From: Allorhizobium paknamense
GTDB lineage: Bacteria; Pseudomonadota; Alphaproteobacteria; Rhizobiales; Rhizobiaceae
Length of the DNA: 64,000 bases
Assembly (NCBI RefSeq): GCF_030815125.1
Contig: NZ_JAUSWH010000002.1
Coordinates: forward strand, 1-64,000
Direction: 5' to 3'
This document shows, in pieces, positions 1 to 8,758 of this stretch. The position numbers and the translations under genes are program-made. Below the pieces are notes generated by a model. The model was not told the DNA's origin. It was given only the letters and a program-made list of their open reading frames with translations, and made no database searches. Position 1 is the first letter of the stretch. Each line of letters begins with the position of its first letter.

Positions 1-27
1 TTTGAAAATGATCGGCATTTCCTGCAC
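1..27 (-). CDS. 5' end of a gene continuing beyond the left edge (partial)
   Basis: Read on the minus strand, a strong ribosome binding site (AGGAGGAAA, about 29-37) is followed by a GTG at 25-27 and an ATG at 16-18 in the same frame, giving VQEMPIIFK before the window ends. The position 60 bp downstream of the dihydropyrimidinase gene and on the same strand suggests the next gene of that operon, perhaps a transporter component. Only nine codons are visible, so no product can be named. Confidence 0.35.
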
Positions 28-90
28 CTTTCCTCCTACTCAGACACAAAATACGCCTTGCAGAACACCCATCCTGATTGAGTTTTGACC

Positions 91-1545
91 CTAAACCCCG
101 CTCGCGGGAATGCCGCTGCGTTCCACCTTGCGCGGGGTCACCAGTTCCTTCCAGGTGGACAGCGCCCGGTTCACGGCGGGGTAGGGCGCGCGCGGCACGA
201 ACTGGCCATGGCCCTCCCGGGTTTTTACCGTGCTTTCCTCAATGGCGACATAGCCGCGCGTCAGCGTAAAGCGCGGCAGGCCGGTGACCTGCTTGCCCTC
301 GAAGACGTTGTAATCGATGGCGGATTGCTGGTTTGCTGCTGAAATTGTCTTGGTAAGTTTCGGGTCCCAGACGACGAGATCGGCATCCGCGCCCAGCAGG
401 ACGGCGCCCTTTTTCGGATAGAGATTGAGGATCTTGGCGATATTGGTCGAGGTTACGGCCACGAATTCATTCATCGTCAGCCGTCCGGTCATCACGCCAT
501 GCGTCCAGAGCATGGGCAGGCGGTCTTCAAGCCCGCCGGTGCCGTTGGGGATTTTGGTGAAATCGCCGATGCCGAAGCGTTTCTGCTCGGTGGTGAAGGC
601 GCAATGGTCTGTGGCGACCACGGAAAGCGAACCGGATTGCAGCCCGGCCCAGAGACTGTCCTGATGCGCCTTGTTGCGGAAGGGCGGCGACATGACGCGC
701 CGCGCCGCATGGTCCCAGTCCGGATCGAAATATTCGCTCTCATCCAGCGTCAGATGCTGGATCAGCGGCTCGCCATAGACGCGCATGCCCTTTTGCCGGG
801 CGCGGCGAATGGCTTCATGCGCCTGTTCCGAGGAGACATGCACCACGTAAAGCGGCACGCCCGCCATATCGGCGATCATGATGGCGCGGTTGGTGGCCTC
901 GCCCTCCACCTCCGGCGGGCGGGAATAGGCATGGGCTTCCGGCCCGGTATTGCCCTCGGCCATCAGCTTGGCCTGCATCTGCGCCACCACATCGCCGTTT
1001 TCGGCATGGACCAGCGGTAGCGCGCCCAGCTCGGCGCAGCGCTGGAAGGAGGCGAACATCTCGTCGTCATTCACCATCAAGGCCCCCTTATAGGCCATGA
1101 AGTGCTTGAAACTGGTGATGCCGCGCTCGTTCACCACCGTTTCCATCTCTTCGAAAATGCGCTGGTCCCAGCCGGTAATCGCCATGTGGAAGGCATAATC
1201 GGCATTGGCGCGGCTCGCCTTGTTGTCCCAGCGGGCCAGCGCCTCCAGCAGTGATTGGCCGGGATCGGGCAGGCAGAAATCCACCACCATGGTCGTGCCG
1301 CCAGCCAGGCCCGCGCGCGTCCCGCTTTCAAAATCATCCGCCGAATAGGTGCCCATGAAGGGCATTTCCAGATGCACATGCGGATCGATGCCGCCCGGCA
1401 TGACAAAGCAGCCGGAGGCATCGAGAATGCTGTCACCGGTCAGGTCGGGGCCGATTTCAACGATGATCCCGCCCTCGATCTTCACATCGCTTTTGTAGGT
1501 CAGGTCGGCGGTGACGATGGTCCCGCCCTTGATCACTGTGCTCAC
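91..1545 (-). CDS. hydA: Dihydropyrimidinase (D-hydantoinase)
   Basis: This 484-residue protein is a cyclic amidohydrolase of the dihydropyrimidinase family. It opens the ring of dihydrouracil or dihydrothymine to N-carbamoyl-beta-amino acids, the second step of reductive pyrimidine degradation, in the cytoplasm. The sequence shows the metal-binding DPHVHLE motif near residue 55, the carbamylated-lysine region FKHFMAYKG near residue 148, later histidines in LVHAENGD and YVVHVSS, and the TDHCAF motif. Length is normal for the family. It is followed upstream on the same strand by an amidohydrolase gene 49 bp away, so the two form an operon producing the free beta-amino acid. A RutR-type operator lies upstream of the pair. 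Assignment is firm; substrate preference (pyrimidine or hydantoin) is inferred from context. Confidence 0.93.
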   Translation of the reverse strand: MSTVIKGGTIVTADLTYKSDVKIEGGIIVEIGPDLTGDSILDASGCFVMPGGIDPHVHLEMPFMGTYSADDFESGTRAGLAGGTTMVVDFCLPDPGQSLLEALARWDNKASRANADYAFHMAITGWDQRIFEEMETVVNERGITSFKHFMAYKGALMVNDDEMFASFQRCAELGALPLVHAENGDVVAQMQAKLMAEGNTGPEAHAYSRPPEVEGEATNRAIMIADMAGVPLYVVHVSSEQAHEAIRRARQKGMRVYGEPLIQHLTLDESEYFDPDWDHAARRVMSPPFRNKAHQDSLWAGLQSGSLSVVATDHCAFTTEQKRFGIGDFTKIPNGTGGLEDRLPMLWTHGVMTGRLTMNEFVAVTSTNIAKILNLYPKKGAVLLGADADLVVWDPKLTKTISAANQQSAIDYNVFEGKQVTGLPRFTLTRGYVAIEESTVKTREGHGQFVPRAPYPAVNRALSTWKELVTPRKVERSGIPASGV

Positions 1546-1594
1546 GACTGTTCACCCTGTTTATGGATGTTTAAATTGGCATCAGCGGCCGATG

Positions 1595-2848
1595 TCATGC
1601 CACTACCTCAGCCGTTTCCAGCACGGCATGCAGCAGCACGTCGCAGCCCTGGGCGGCCCATTCCTTGGAAATGTCCTCGGCCTCGTTATGGGAGAGGCCG
1701 CCGACGCAGGGGCAGAAGATCATGGTGGCGGGGGCGAGTTTTGCTGCCCAGCAGGCATCGTGGCCCGCCCCTGAGATGATGTCGCGGTGGCTGTAGCCGA
1801 GGCGGGTGACTGCATCGCGCACCCGTCCGACCAGAACCGGATCGAAGGTCACGGGATCGAAATGGCCGACGGCCTCCACTGCGCAGCCGACGCCGAGGTC
1901 GGCGCAAATGGTTGCGGCCTCGGCTTCGATCCGCGCCCGCATGCGGTCGAGCTTCTCCTGGGATGGCGTGCGGATGTCCACGGTGAAGACGACACTGCCC
2001 GGCAGCACATTGCGGGAGTTTGGCGAGAAAAACACCTGGCCTACGCCACCGACAGCACCCGGCTGCTCGCTCATCGCCACGGACTGCACCATCTCGACGA
2101 TGCGGGCAAAGGCAAGACCGGCATTGACCCGGAGATCCATGGGCGTGGAGCCGGTATGCGCCTCTTTTCCGGTCAGCGTGAATTCCAGCCACCACAGCCC
2201 CTGGCAATGGGTGACGACACCGATCTGTTTGTTTTCCGCCTCGAGGATCGGTCCCTGTTCGATGTGATATTCGAAATAGGCGTGCATCTTGCGCGCGCCC
2301 ACCTCTTCCTCGCCCAGCCAGCCGATGCGCTTCAGCTCTTCGCCATAGGTCTTGCCCTCGGGGTCCTTGCGGGCATAGGCATAGTCCAGTGAATGCACAC
2401 CCGCGAACACGCCCGAGGCCAGCATGGCAGGCGCAAAACGCGCGCCTTCCTCATTGGACCAGTTGGTGACGGTGATGGGATGTTTCGTCTTTACGCCAAG
2501 ATCGTTCAGCCGCCGCACCACTTCCAGTCCGGCCAGAACGCCCAGAACACCGTCGAACTTGCCGCCGGTGGGCTGGGTATCGAGATGCGAACCGATATAG
2601 ACGGGCAGGGCCTCCGGGTCGGTGCCGGGGCGCGTCATAAACATCGTGCCCATCCGGTCCACGCCCATGGTCAGGCCAGCCTCCTCGCACCAGCGCTGAA
2701 AGAGCCTGCGCCCTTCGGCATCGGCATCGGTCAGTGTCTGGCGATTGTTGCCGCCGGCCACGCCGGGGCCGATTTGCGCCATATCCATCAGGCTCTGCCA
2801 GAGCCTGTCGCCATTGACGCCGAGATTGGCGCCGTGGGGAGCCGTCAT
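1595..2848 (-). CDS. Zn-dependent N-carbamoyl-beta-alanine amidohydrolase (allantoate amidohydrolase family)
   Basis: The protein of 417 residues belongs to the M20-like amidase/hydantoinase-carbamoylase family, which removes carbamoyl groups from N-carbamoyl-beta-alanine, N-carbamoyl amino acids or allantoate. Visible metal-site motifs are GSHLDTQPTGGKFDG near residue 87 and WSNEEGARFAP near residue 130, with GAGHDACW near the C-terminus. I chose the ATG at 2848 because it follows a GAGGG ribosome binding site and gives the usual MTAPHGANLGVNGDRLW start; upstream codons do not look protein-like. It shares the operon with dihydropyrimidinase, which favours the pyrimidine role (third step). 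Because no allantoate amidohydrolase occurs in the purine genes further along the window, a second role on allantoate is possible but is only inference. Confidence 0.88.
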   Translation of the reverse strand: MTAPHGANLGVNGDRLWQSLMDMAQIGPGVAGGNNRQTLTDADAEGRRLFQRWCEEAGLTMGVDRMGTMFMTRPGTDPEALPVYIGSHLDTQPTGGKFDGVLGVLAGLEVVRRLNDLGVKTKHPITVTNWSNEEGARFAPAMLASGVFAGVHSLDYAYARKDPEGKTYGEELKRIGWLGEEEVGARKMHAYFEYHIEQGPILEAENKQIGVVTHCQGLWWLEFTLTGKEAHTGSTPMDLRVNAGLAFARIVEMVQSVAMSEQPGAVGGVGQVFFSPNSRNVLPGSVVFTVDIRTPSQEKLDRMRARIEAEAATICADLGVGCAVEAVGHFDPVTFDPVLVGRVRDAVTRLGYSHRDIISGAGHDACWAAKLAPATMIFCPCVGGLSHNEAEDISKEWAAQGCDVLLHAVLETAEVVA

Positions 2849-2959
2849 GCTGTTACCCTCTGATCTCTCCGGCCCTGACCGGCAAAAGCGTCGGGCGGGC
2901 CGATATTTTTCTTGCAGTTTTTCCGATGGCGTTGTCATTCTCCGGAACGGAAACCGGAA

Positions 2960-2975
2960 TTGACCGCCTGGTCAA
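2960..2975. promoter_or_regulatory. RutR-type operator
   Basis: TTGACCGCCTGGTCAA is a 16-bp palindrome that differs at one position from the known E. coli RutR consensus TTGACCAnnTGGTCAA. It lies in the divergent region between the pyrimidine operon (minus strand, start 2848) and the RutR-like regulator (plus strand, start about 3117), 112 bp from the first and about 140 bp from the second, so it can control both. RutR is known to respond to uracil or thymine; that ligand is inferred here. Confidence 0.8.
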
Positions 2976-3116
2976 GATTACAAGTTCCACCTTTCGGCTC
3001 AAGGGGAAAAATGCGGGAAATTCTGCAAAATATTCAGGCGTTTGCCGAATTTTTAGAGTGCGTGGAGCCGGGTTGTGGACCGCATGGCGTTTCGCCTGTG
3101 CAGCGCCGGAAAGAGC

Positions 3117-3788
3117 ATGTGCATGTCGGATGAAGAAATGCCCGGCGGGCAGGCGCGGGCAGCCAAAACCCAGCGTCGCACGCGCATTCAGGAAGAAAAG
3201 CAGGAGCTGATTCTGCAGGCGGCGCTGGATGTATTTTCCGCCCGTGGCTTTCGCGGCTCCACCATCGACCAGATCGCCGAAGTCGCGGGCATGTCCAAGC
3301 CCAATCTGCTCTATTATTTCCGCACCAAGGAGGCGATCCACCGGCAATTGATGGACCGGCTGCTCACCACCTGGCTGGAGCCGCTCAGAGCCTTTGACGC
3401 CGAGGGCGATCCGGCGGAGGAAATCCGCGCCTATCTCCGCCGCAAGCTGGAGATGGCGCGTGATTTTCCGCGTGAAAGCCGGCTGTTTGCCAATGAGATC
3501 CTGCAAGGCGCACCGACCATCGAGGATGTGTTGAAGGGGTCGCTGAAGGATCTGGTGGATGAGAAGGCCGAGGTCATCCGCAGCTGGATTGCGGCGGGTA
3601 AATTGCGCGATTGCGACCCCTACCACCTGATCTTTTCCATCTGGTCCACCACCCAGCACTATGCCGATTTCGATGTGCAGGTGCGCGCGGTGCTGGGCGA
3701 GGGGGCGGCAAGCGACAGCCGCTTCGACCGCGCCGCCATCTTCCTCGAAGAGCTTTTCCTGGGCAGTCTGCTTCGCAAAGAAGAGTAG
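3117..3788 (+). CDS. rutR: TetR family regulator of pyrimidine catabolism, RutR-like
   Basis: This is a TetR-type repressor of about 223 residues. An N-terminal helix-turn-helix is visible in ILQAALDVFSARGF followed by STIDQIAEVAGMSK and NLLYYFRTKEAI. The C-terminal ligand domain ends with the RutR-like segment IWSTTQHYADFDVQ. The ATG at 3117 follows a GGAAAGA sequence; the ATG at 3123 is an equally good start, and two upstream ATGs (3075, 3084) have no ribosome binding site. It is divergent from the dihydropyrimidinase operon and a RutR-like operator lies between them, so autoregulation and repression of the pyrimidine genes by this protein is the natural reading. Confidence 0.88.
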   Translation: MCMSDEEMPGGQARAAKTQRRTRIQEEKQELILQAALDVFSARGFRGSTIDQIAEVAGMSKPNLLYYFRTKEAIHRQLMDRLLTTWLEPLRAFDAEGDPAEEIRAYLRRKLEMARDFPRESRLFANEILQGAPTIEDVLKGSLKDLVDEKAEVIRSWIAAGKLRDCDPYHLIFSIWSTTQHYADFDVQVRAVLGEGAASDSRFDRAAIFLEELFLGSLLRKEE

Positions 3789-3789
3789 C

Positions 3790-6474
3790 TCAGGCGATTT
3801 CCAGAGCACTTGCGGCATGGCGGCGCTCCGCCAGCAGCGTGAAGAGATCATCCCCGCTCATGGGCCGCGCCAGGGCATAGCCTTGCAGGGTCTGGCAGCC
3901 AAGATCGCGCAGGATCTCGGCATGGCGCATGGTCTCCACCCCTTCGGCCACGATATCGATGCCGAGCGAACGACCGATATCGACGATGGAGCCGATCAGC
4001 CGTTGCAGCGGCTTGCTCTTCGGCACCGGCAGGATCAGTTGCCGGTCGATCTTCAGCCGGCGCGGTGAAAGCTTCAGCAGGCTGAGGATCGAGGAATAGC
4101 CGGTGCCGAAATCATCGATCTCGACATGAATGCCCAGCGCCTTGATGCGCTCGATGGCATGGGCCGCCGCCTCGTCCTTGTCGTCGAAGGAGATGGATTC
4201 CAGAAGCTCGAAGGTCAGCCCGCCAGGCGGCAGATCCAGATCGGTGAGCCGCTGCACGAGGCTGGCATCGAACAGCCGCTGGGCGGAAATGTTGACCGAA
4301 ACATGCAGCGGATCGAAGCCCGCGGCCTGCCAGCGGCGGGTTTCCGCCAGCGTCTGCTCCAGGATTGCCTTGTCGATCAGTGCCACGACATTCAGGCTCT
4401 CGGCGACATCCAGGAAGTGAGAGGGCGTCAAAAGCCCGAGGTCCGGGTGCTTCCAGCGCGCCAGCGCCTCGACACCGACAATATCCAGGCTGCGGGCATC
4501 GAATTGCGGCTGGTAATGGGCGATGAAATCCTGCGCTTCCAGGGAGCGCAGAATGGCATCGGCGGTCTGCTTGGTGGCAAGGGTTGCGGTCTTCAGGTGA
4601 TCGTTGAAGAACTCCACCCGGTTCTTGCCCCGGCGTTTGGCTTCATAAAGGGCGATATCGGCATTGATCAGCGTCTGCGCCAGACTGCCTGTCTCGTCGC
4701 CCGCCACCATGGCAATGCCGATGCTGGCGCCGATGCGGCATTCCTGGCCCATGCATTCGATTGGCCGGTTGATCGCGGCAATCAGCGCTTCACCGAGATC
4801 GCGAGCATCGCTTTCGCCGCGCTCGAACACCACCACGAATTCATCGCCGCCGATGCGGGCGGCGAAATCCTGGCCCGCCGTCAGCGCCCGGATCTGTGCG
4901 GCCACATGCTTCAGCATGGCGTCACCCGCCGCATGGCCCAGCGTATCGTTGATTTCCTTGAAGCGGTCGAGATCGATATGGAGAAGGGCCGTCTCGCTGT
5001 TTTCGCAGCGCTCTTCCAGCGTCGCCAGATGGTTGTCCAGATAGCGGCGATTGGCAAGCCCCGTCAGCGGATCGTGCAGCGAGGTGTGCTCCATGGCGCG
5101 GCGGGCATTTTCCAGCTCCCGGTTTTGCGCCTCTACCGCATGCTTGGCCTGGCTCAGGGCCTGTTGCAGCATCACGTCGCCGGTGACGTTCCAGTGCACG
5201 CCCACCACCTTGTGGCGCGCCAGCTGGTCGCGATAGCAGGTGCCGAAAGCCCGCAAATGCCGTGTTTCCCCCGTTCGTGACGTGACGCGAAACTGCACGG
5301 TGAAATTGCCGCGTCCCTTGAGCGAATCCTCCAGCGCGTCGCGCATCGCCTGCCGGTCATCGGGATGGATGGCGTAGAACCAGTCGCACAGTCGCAAGGG
5401 GGCTTCGCTGTGGTCGATATCGTAGAATTCGCGCATGCGCTCATCGAAATTCAGCAGCTCTGTTTCCGTATCCAGTTCCCATACGCCGATCTGCGAGGCG
5501 TGCAGGGCGATGTGCAGCCGTTGCGAGAGCCTGTGCAATTCCTGCCGCTGGTCGTTCAGAACCGTGATGTGCTGATGACGCTCGCGCAAGAGGCTCGCCA
5601 CCCGCAACACTGGCATGACGATGGCCATGGCCAGGAAGATCATCACCATGCGGTGCTGCCAGAGATCGGTGTCATTGGCCTGCCACCCGGTCTTCGGCGC
5701 GGCGGCCAGCGTCCAGCTCTGGGCGCCGAAGGCCACGTCCATCTGCACCGTCATGCCGCCCAGCAGGTCGGTATTGCCGAAGAAGGCGGCAGGGCGGCCA
5801 TTGCTGCCCCGGTCGAAGAGCAGGACATCGATGGGCAGATCCGGATCTTTCAGGCCACTGGCCTCGAACAGCTCATTCATATCTACGGTGCCGATCACCG
5901 TGCTGTAGAAGGAATGCGCATCGCGCGGTGCATCGATGATGACCGGATAGAAAATGCGGAAGACCTGATGACCCGACGGTGCCTTGCGGGGACCGGTGAC
6001 CAGGAAATTGCGGCTTTCCTGGGCGGTACGGGCACGCGCCTCCTCATCGGCATCGTAAAAGCCGGGGGGATAGGCGGCGCTATAGGCAGGATAGGCCAGA
6101 ACGCCGACCCTTGGCCCCACCAGGGAAATGGCCTGCAATTGCGAGGGCCCGACCAGAAGATGTCGCCCCAGTTCGGTAAATCGCTCCGGCTCCAGGCTTC
6201 GTTCCGTTTCGGTCAGAACGGCAAAGGCCTGCAACAGCTTCATATTGGCGCGCAGATTGCCTTCCAGTCGCGCTTTCAGCGTGGCCAGCCGCTCGCTGAC
6301 CTTGGCGCGGCTGTCTTCCAGAAAGCTGTGGCGGCCCTGCTGATCGACATAGAAGGTGGCGGCGAAAATCGCGGCGCATACCACCAGGGCGGGCCAGTAA
6401 AAATGCAGGAAGCCGAGCCTTGATTTCAGCTTTTTCGGCCATTGCGCGGCAAGACGGCGAAGAGAGTGAGCCAT
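3790..6474 (-). CDS. Membrane CHASE-PAS-GGDEF-EAL cyclic-di-GMP protein
   Basis: This is an 894-residue signalling protein. A transmembrane segment near residues 22-43 precedes an extracytoplasmic region resembling CHASE (about 80-245), a second membrane segment near 275-295, a PAS/PAC region (about 325-440), a GGDEF domain and a C-terminal EAL domain. The GGDEF signature RIGGDEFVVVF and the EAL signature GVEALARWKH are intact, as is the EAL loop DDFGTGYSS, so both cyclase and phosphodiesterase activity are possible. It ends one base after the stop of the convergent rutR gene. The ATG at 6474 has no strong ribosome binding site. The ligand of the sensor region cannot be told from sequence. 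Confidence 0.9.
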   Translation of the reverse strand: MAHSLRRLAAQWPKKLKSRLGFLHFYWPALVVCAAIFAATFYVDQQGRHSFLEDSRAKVSERLATLKARLEGNLRANMKLLQAFAVLTETERSLEPERFTELGRHLLVGPSQLQAISLVGPRVGVLAYPAYSAAYPPGFYDADEEARARTAQESRNFLVTGPRKAPSGHQVFRIFYPVIIDAPRDAHSFYSTVIGTVDMNELFEASGLKDPDLPIDVLLFDRGSNGRPAAFFGNTDLLGGMTVQMDVAFGAQSWTLAAAPKTGWQANDTDLWQHRMVMIFLAMAIVMPVLRVASLLRERHQHITVLNDQRQELHRLSQRLHIALHASQIGVWELDTETELLNFDERMREFYDIDHSEAPLRLCDWFYAIHPDDRQAMRDALEDSLKGRGNFTVQFRVTSRTGETRHLRAFGTCYRDQLARHKVVGVHWNVTGDVMLQQALSQAKHAVEAQNRELENARRAMEHTSLHDPLTGLANRRYLDNHLATLEERCENSETALLHIDLDRFKEINDTLGHAAGDAMLKHVAAQIRALTAGQDFAARIGGDEFVVVFERGESDARDLGEALIAAINRPIECMGQECRIGASIGIAMVAGDETGSLAQTLINADIALYEAKRRGKNRVEFFNDHLKTATLATKQTADAILRSLEAQDFIAHYQPQFDARSLDIVGVEALARWKHPDLGLLTPSHFLDVAESLNVVALIDKAILEQTLAETRRWQAAGFDPLHVSVNISAQRLFDASLVQRLTDLDLPPGGLTFELLESISFDDKDEAAAHAIERIKALGIHVEIDDFGTGYSSILSLLKLSPRRLKIDRQLILPVPKSKPLQRLIGSIVDIGRSLGIDIVAEGVETMRHAEILRDLGCQTLQGYALARPMSGDDLFTLLAERRHAASALEIA

Positions 6475-7216
6475 GATCCATCGTCCGAAGGAAAACTCGG
6501 GGTGCTGACATGCAGGAGGAACTGCCTTGCCTCATCGCGCCCATGGGGCACGGTGGGCAGTGTTCCGTACGGATGTCAGGTTTCGGCGAAGCGGGTGAGC
6601 GAAAAAGCGCCCCGGTGCCTGTGGTCCGGAAGCTGCGCCTGCTGTGGCCTTGCAATGGTCATGTGCATCTCGTCCCCCTTTATCCGCAAACCGTCATGGT
6701 TTCCGGTCCCGCCGCCATGGCCCCTGTTTTCCCCCGCATTGCGCCATAGGCGGCATTGCCTGCAATGGGGTGGTTTGTTCTGTCGCATCGAAGTGTTCTG
6801 ACTGTCTTAGCTACACTTTTTCTCGGTATCTCGTAGCCAGTCCAATCGTTTTCCCGTTGAAGTGTTCCAGAGCTTCTCATGCTATGGTGGAATAGTTGTT
6901 AACGAATATTCAGGTTTTACCCAACTCCTCTCAAACGGATGAACTTATTCTATAAAATTTTATAAGTCCTGAATTTCCTTCACGTCTTTTCCCATCCTTT
7001 TTCGGGGGAATTCCTCTGTCGATTCCTGGAGTGGAAAGGCCTTGTCATCGGCCTCGACGCGGGGCTCGAAAACATGAGAAAAAATATCAGGTATATACTT
7101 TACTCTTTTTCTCATGTTTTGTAGGGTTGCCGCAGAACGACAGGGACGGCTGGCTTGCCAGCCTTTCCCGAAAAAGCGCCGGAGGCTCAAGGCGCATCTT
7201 TCAAGGACGGAACGAC
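6475..7216. other. Long intergenic region without a convincing gene
   Basis: This 740-bp gap separates the GGDEF-EAL gene from the DUF2325 gene. The short open frames in it lack ribosome binding sites and recognisable proteins. It is more AT-rich than its surroundings around 6880-6970 and 7065-7125, and carries a 15-bp inverted repeat at 7069-7120. It probably holds the promoters of both flanking divergent genes. Confidence 0.5.
7069..7120. repeat. 15-bp perfect inverted repeat upstream of the DUF2325 gene
   Basis: AAAACATGAGAAAAA (7069-7083) is exactly repeated in inverted orientation at 7106-7120, with 22 bp between. Either orientation would give an A/T-flanked hairpin. It lies about 100 bp upstream of the DUF2325 start, so it could be an attenuator-like leader hairpin or a protein-binding site. 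Confidence 0.6.
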
Positions 7217-7612
7217 ATGGCGAAAAACAGGGACAGAAAGAAGAAGCAGGCGGAGAAGAAGCCGGAGGCGGCGGGCGAGGCGCGCGCTGCCCAGGCTGAA
7301 ATCCGCAGCTTCCTCTATGTCGGCGGGCGCGACTGCCAGGTGGCGCATCTTCGCCAGATCGCCACCCATTACGGCGCAGAACTCATCCATCATGATGGCG
7401 GGCTGCGCGAGGCGGTTTCGCGCATCGATACCGTGCTGCCCTCGGTCGATTGCGTATTCTGCCCCATCGACTGTATCAGCCATGATGCGTGTCTGCGGGT
7501 GAAGAGCGGCTGCAAGAAGTTCGGCAAGGCTTTCATACCGCTGCGCAATGGCTCCAAATCCAGCCTGGAGCGGGCGCTCCAGACCCTGAACGACAGGAGC
7601 GAAACCCCATGA
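7217..7612 (+). CDS. DUF2325 family protein
   Basis: This 131-residue cytoplasmic protein starts with a very basic, lysine-rich segment (residues 1-15) and then has a DUF2325-type core running from SFLYVGGRDCQVAHLR to the C-terminus. Cysteines occur in CVFCPIDCISHDACL, which could bind metal or act in redox chemistry, but the function of the family is unknown. I chose the ATG at 7217 because the lysine-rich start matches the family and upstream codons lie in the inverted-repeat region. The stop overlaps the start of the next small gene (ATGA), so the two are translationally coupled. Confidence 0.75.
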   Translation: MAKNRDRKKKQAEKKPEAAGEARAAQAEIRSFLYVGGRDCQVAHLRQIATHYGAELIHHDGGLREAVSRIDTVLPSVDCVFCPIDCISHDACLRVKSGCKKFGKAFIPLRNGSKSSLERALQTLNDRSETP

Positions 7613-7794
7613 AGACGGAGAGGCCAGCAAGCGGTCATTGCGCCGAGGTGATCAGGCTGCCGGGCTTGCATGAGCGCCCGGTAACCCGCACTGCCCACCT
7701 TCTCAACGGTCTGAGACCCGCATCGCAAAGCGCCGAGATCATTGCCTTCCCGGAGCGCAAGGACGCTGCACTGCCGGTGCGCAGGCAGGGGTAA
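7609..7794 (+). CDS. Small hypothetical protein with duplicated AE-I-x-x-P motif
   Basis: A 61-residue frame starts within the stop codon of the DUF2325 gene (ATGA overlap at 7609-7612). Its sequence contains two similar segments, CAEVIRLPG (about residues 11-19) and SAEIIAFPE (about 41-49). The same kind of motif (AKIYQFP) occurs in the DUF2735 protein at 33074-33253. No function is known. The overlap and the internal repeat support that it is translated. Confidence 0.55.
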   Translation: MKTERPASGHCAEVIRLPGLHERPVTRTAHLLNGLRPASQSAEIIAFPERKDAALPVRRQG

Positions 7795-7803
7795 ACGATA
7801 TTG

Positions 7804-7842
7804 CATGTCGCGCAAAACCGCTGCGCACTTTTGCGCGACATG
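7804..7842. terminator. Palindromic hairpin between convergent genes
   Basis: CATGTCGCGCAAAA (7804-7817) is perfectly complementary to TTTTGCGCGACATG (7829-7842), leaving an 11-nt loop. It lies between the stops of two convergent genes (7794 and 7845). It may terminate transcription from both sides, though it lacks a long T tract; the form is typical of a rhizobial intergenic palindrome. Confidence 0.6.
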
Positions 7843-7844
7843 TT

Positions 7845-8201
7845 CTAGAAAAACGCCCCGACGGCGACCAGTAACCATCCTGCCATCATGCTGAAGCCGC
7901 CTGAGGGGGCGGCCATGGGAAAAAGGCCATGGCCGGTGAATTGCTTCAGCACCAGGTCGCCGCAGAACAGCAGCACCCCAAGGCAGAGAATGAGCCCGGC
8001 GGCCGTGGCCGTGGGCAGCCTGTCGGCGGCGAGATAGAGCGCCAGCACGGCGGGCGCATGCGCCAGCGCGATGGCCGAGGCTGGCGTCAGCAGATTGGCC
8101 GCGCCCGTGACATGCGCGGCAGCGGCAGCCAGGCCGACACCGGCTGCGCCGAACAGCCCGGCAAACACCGGCAACACCCAGTTCACGGCTGCGAGCGCCA
8201 T
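7845..8201 (-). CDS. DUF423 family small membrane protein
   Basis: The 118-residue protein is almost entirely hydrophobic with four predicted membrane segments and the typical DUF423 layout: a first helix starting VNWVLPVFAGLFGAAG, then a middle AHAPAVLALYLAA, a third LILCLGVLLFCGDLVLK, and a final GWLLVAVGAFF. The family sits in the inner membrane and has no established function. It is downstream of the truncated haemoglobin on the same strand with only three bases between them, so it is cotranscribed with it. Confidence 0.82.
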   Translation of the reverse strand: MALAAVNWVLPVFAGLFGAAGVGLAAAAAHVTGAANLLTPASAIALAHAPAVLALYLAADRLPTATAAGLILCLGVLLFCGDLVLKQFTGHGLFPMAAPSGGFSMMAGWLLVAVGAFF

Positions 8202-8204
8202 GGT

Positions 8205-8591
8205 CTACTCCTTGTTTTGCATGTGAAAGGCGAGTTTCTCGATTGGCGCCCAGATGATTTCGCGCAGCTTCGGATGCTCTATGGTCTCGTCCATGGCGCG
8301 GCGGAAGCATAAAATCCACTCATCCCGCTCCGCCGGGCCGATTTCCGCCACAAAATGCCGCCGCCGCAGCATGGGATGGCCGCGCTTTTCCATGTAGATC
8401 GGCGGGCCGCCGAGATAGCCGGTCAGATATTCATAGAGCTTTTCTTCGCTTTCGGTCAGATCCTGCGGATGAATTGCACGGCAGCGCGCCGCTTCGGGCA
8501 GGGTGTCCATCAGTTCATAGAAGCGCCGCGTCAGCGCCTTCACCGTGGCATCGCCGCCAATGGCTTCATAAAGGGTGATGGTCTCGCTCAC
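8205..8591 (-). CDS. Group II truncated haemoglobin
   Basis: The protein is a 2-on-2 truncated globin. It shows the N-terminal TLYEAIGGD, the helix FYELMDTLPEA, the proximal histidine region HPMLRRRH, and the DEWILCFRRAM helix with a tryptophan typical of group II. Such proteins bind oxygen or nitric oxide with haem in the cytoplasm. I chose the GTG at 8591 because a GGAAGAG ribosome binding site lies 8 nt upstream and the product (128 residues) starts as family members do; an ATG at 8660 would add 23 residues with no globin similarity. It is cotranscribed with the DUF423 gene. Confidence 0.85.
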   Translation of the reverse strand: MSETITLYEAIGGDATVKALTRRFYELMDTLPEAARCRAIHPQDLTESEEKLYEYLTGYLGGPPIYMEKRGHPMLRRRHFVAEIGPAERDEWILCFRRAMDETIEHPKLREIIWAPIEKLAFHMQNKE

Positions 8592-8758
8592 GAACAGTCT
8601 CTTCCACACGAATTGCCAAAAGCCCGCCAACGGACTTTCCTCCGAAAGCCCGGCAGACATCTCTGTCTTTCATGGTGGTTTTTACAGGCTTTCACAATGT
8701 GGTTTGCATTGCTTGCGGCAATCCGGCGCAAGGCTGTCTCCAGCAGAGCCCGGTTCCA

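Noticed and set aside
6960..7190. Minus-strand 76-codon frame upstream of the DUF2325 gene
   Set aside because: It spans the inverted repeat, has no ribosome binding site and no recognisable sequence.
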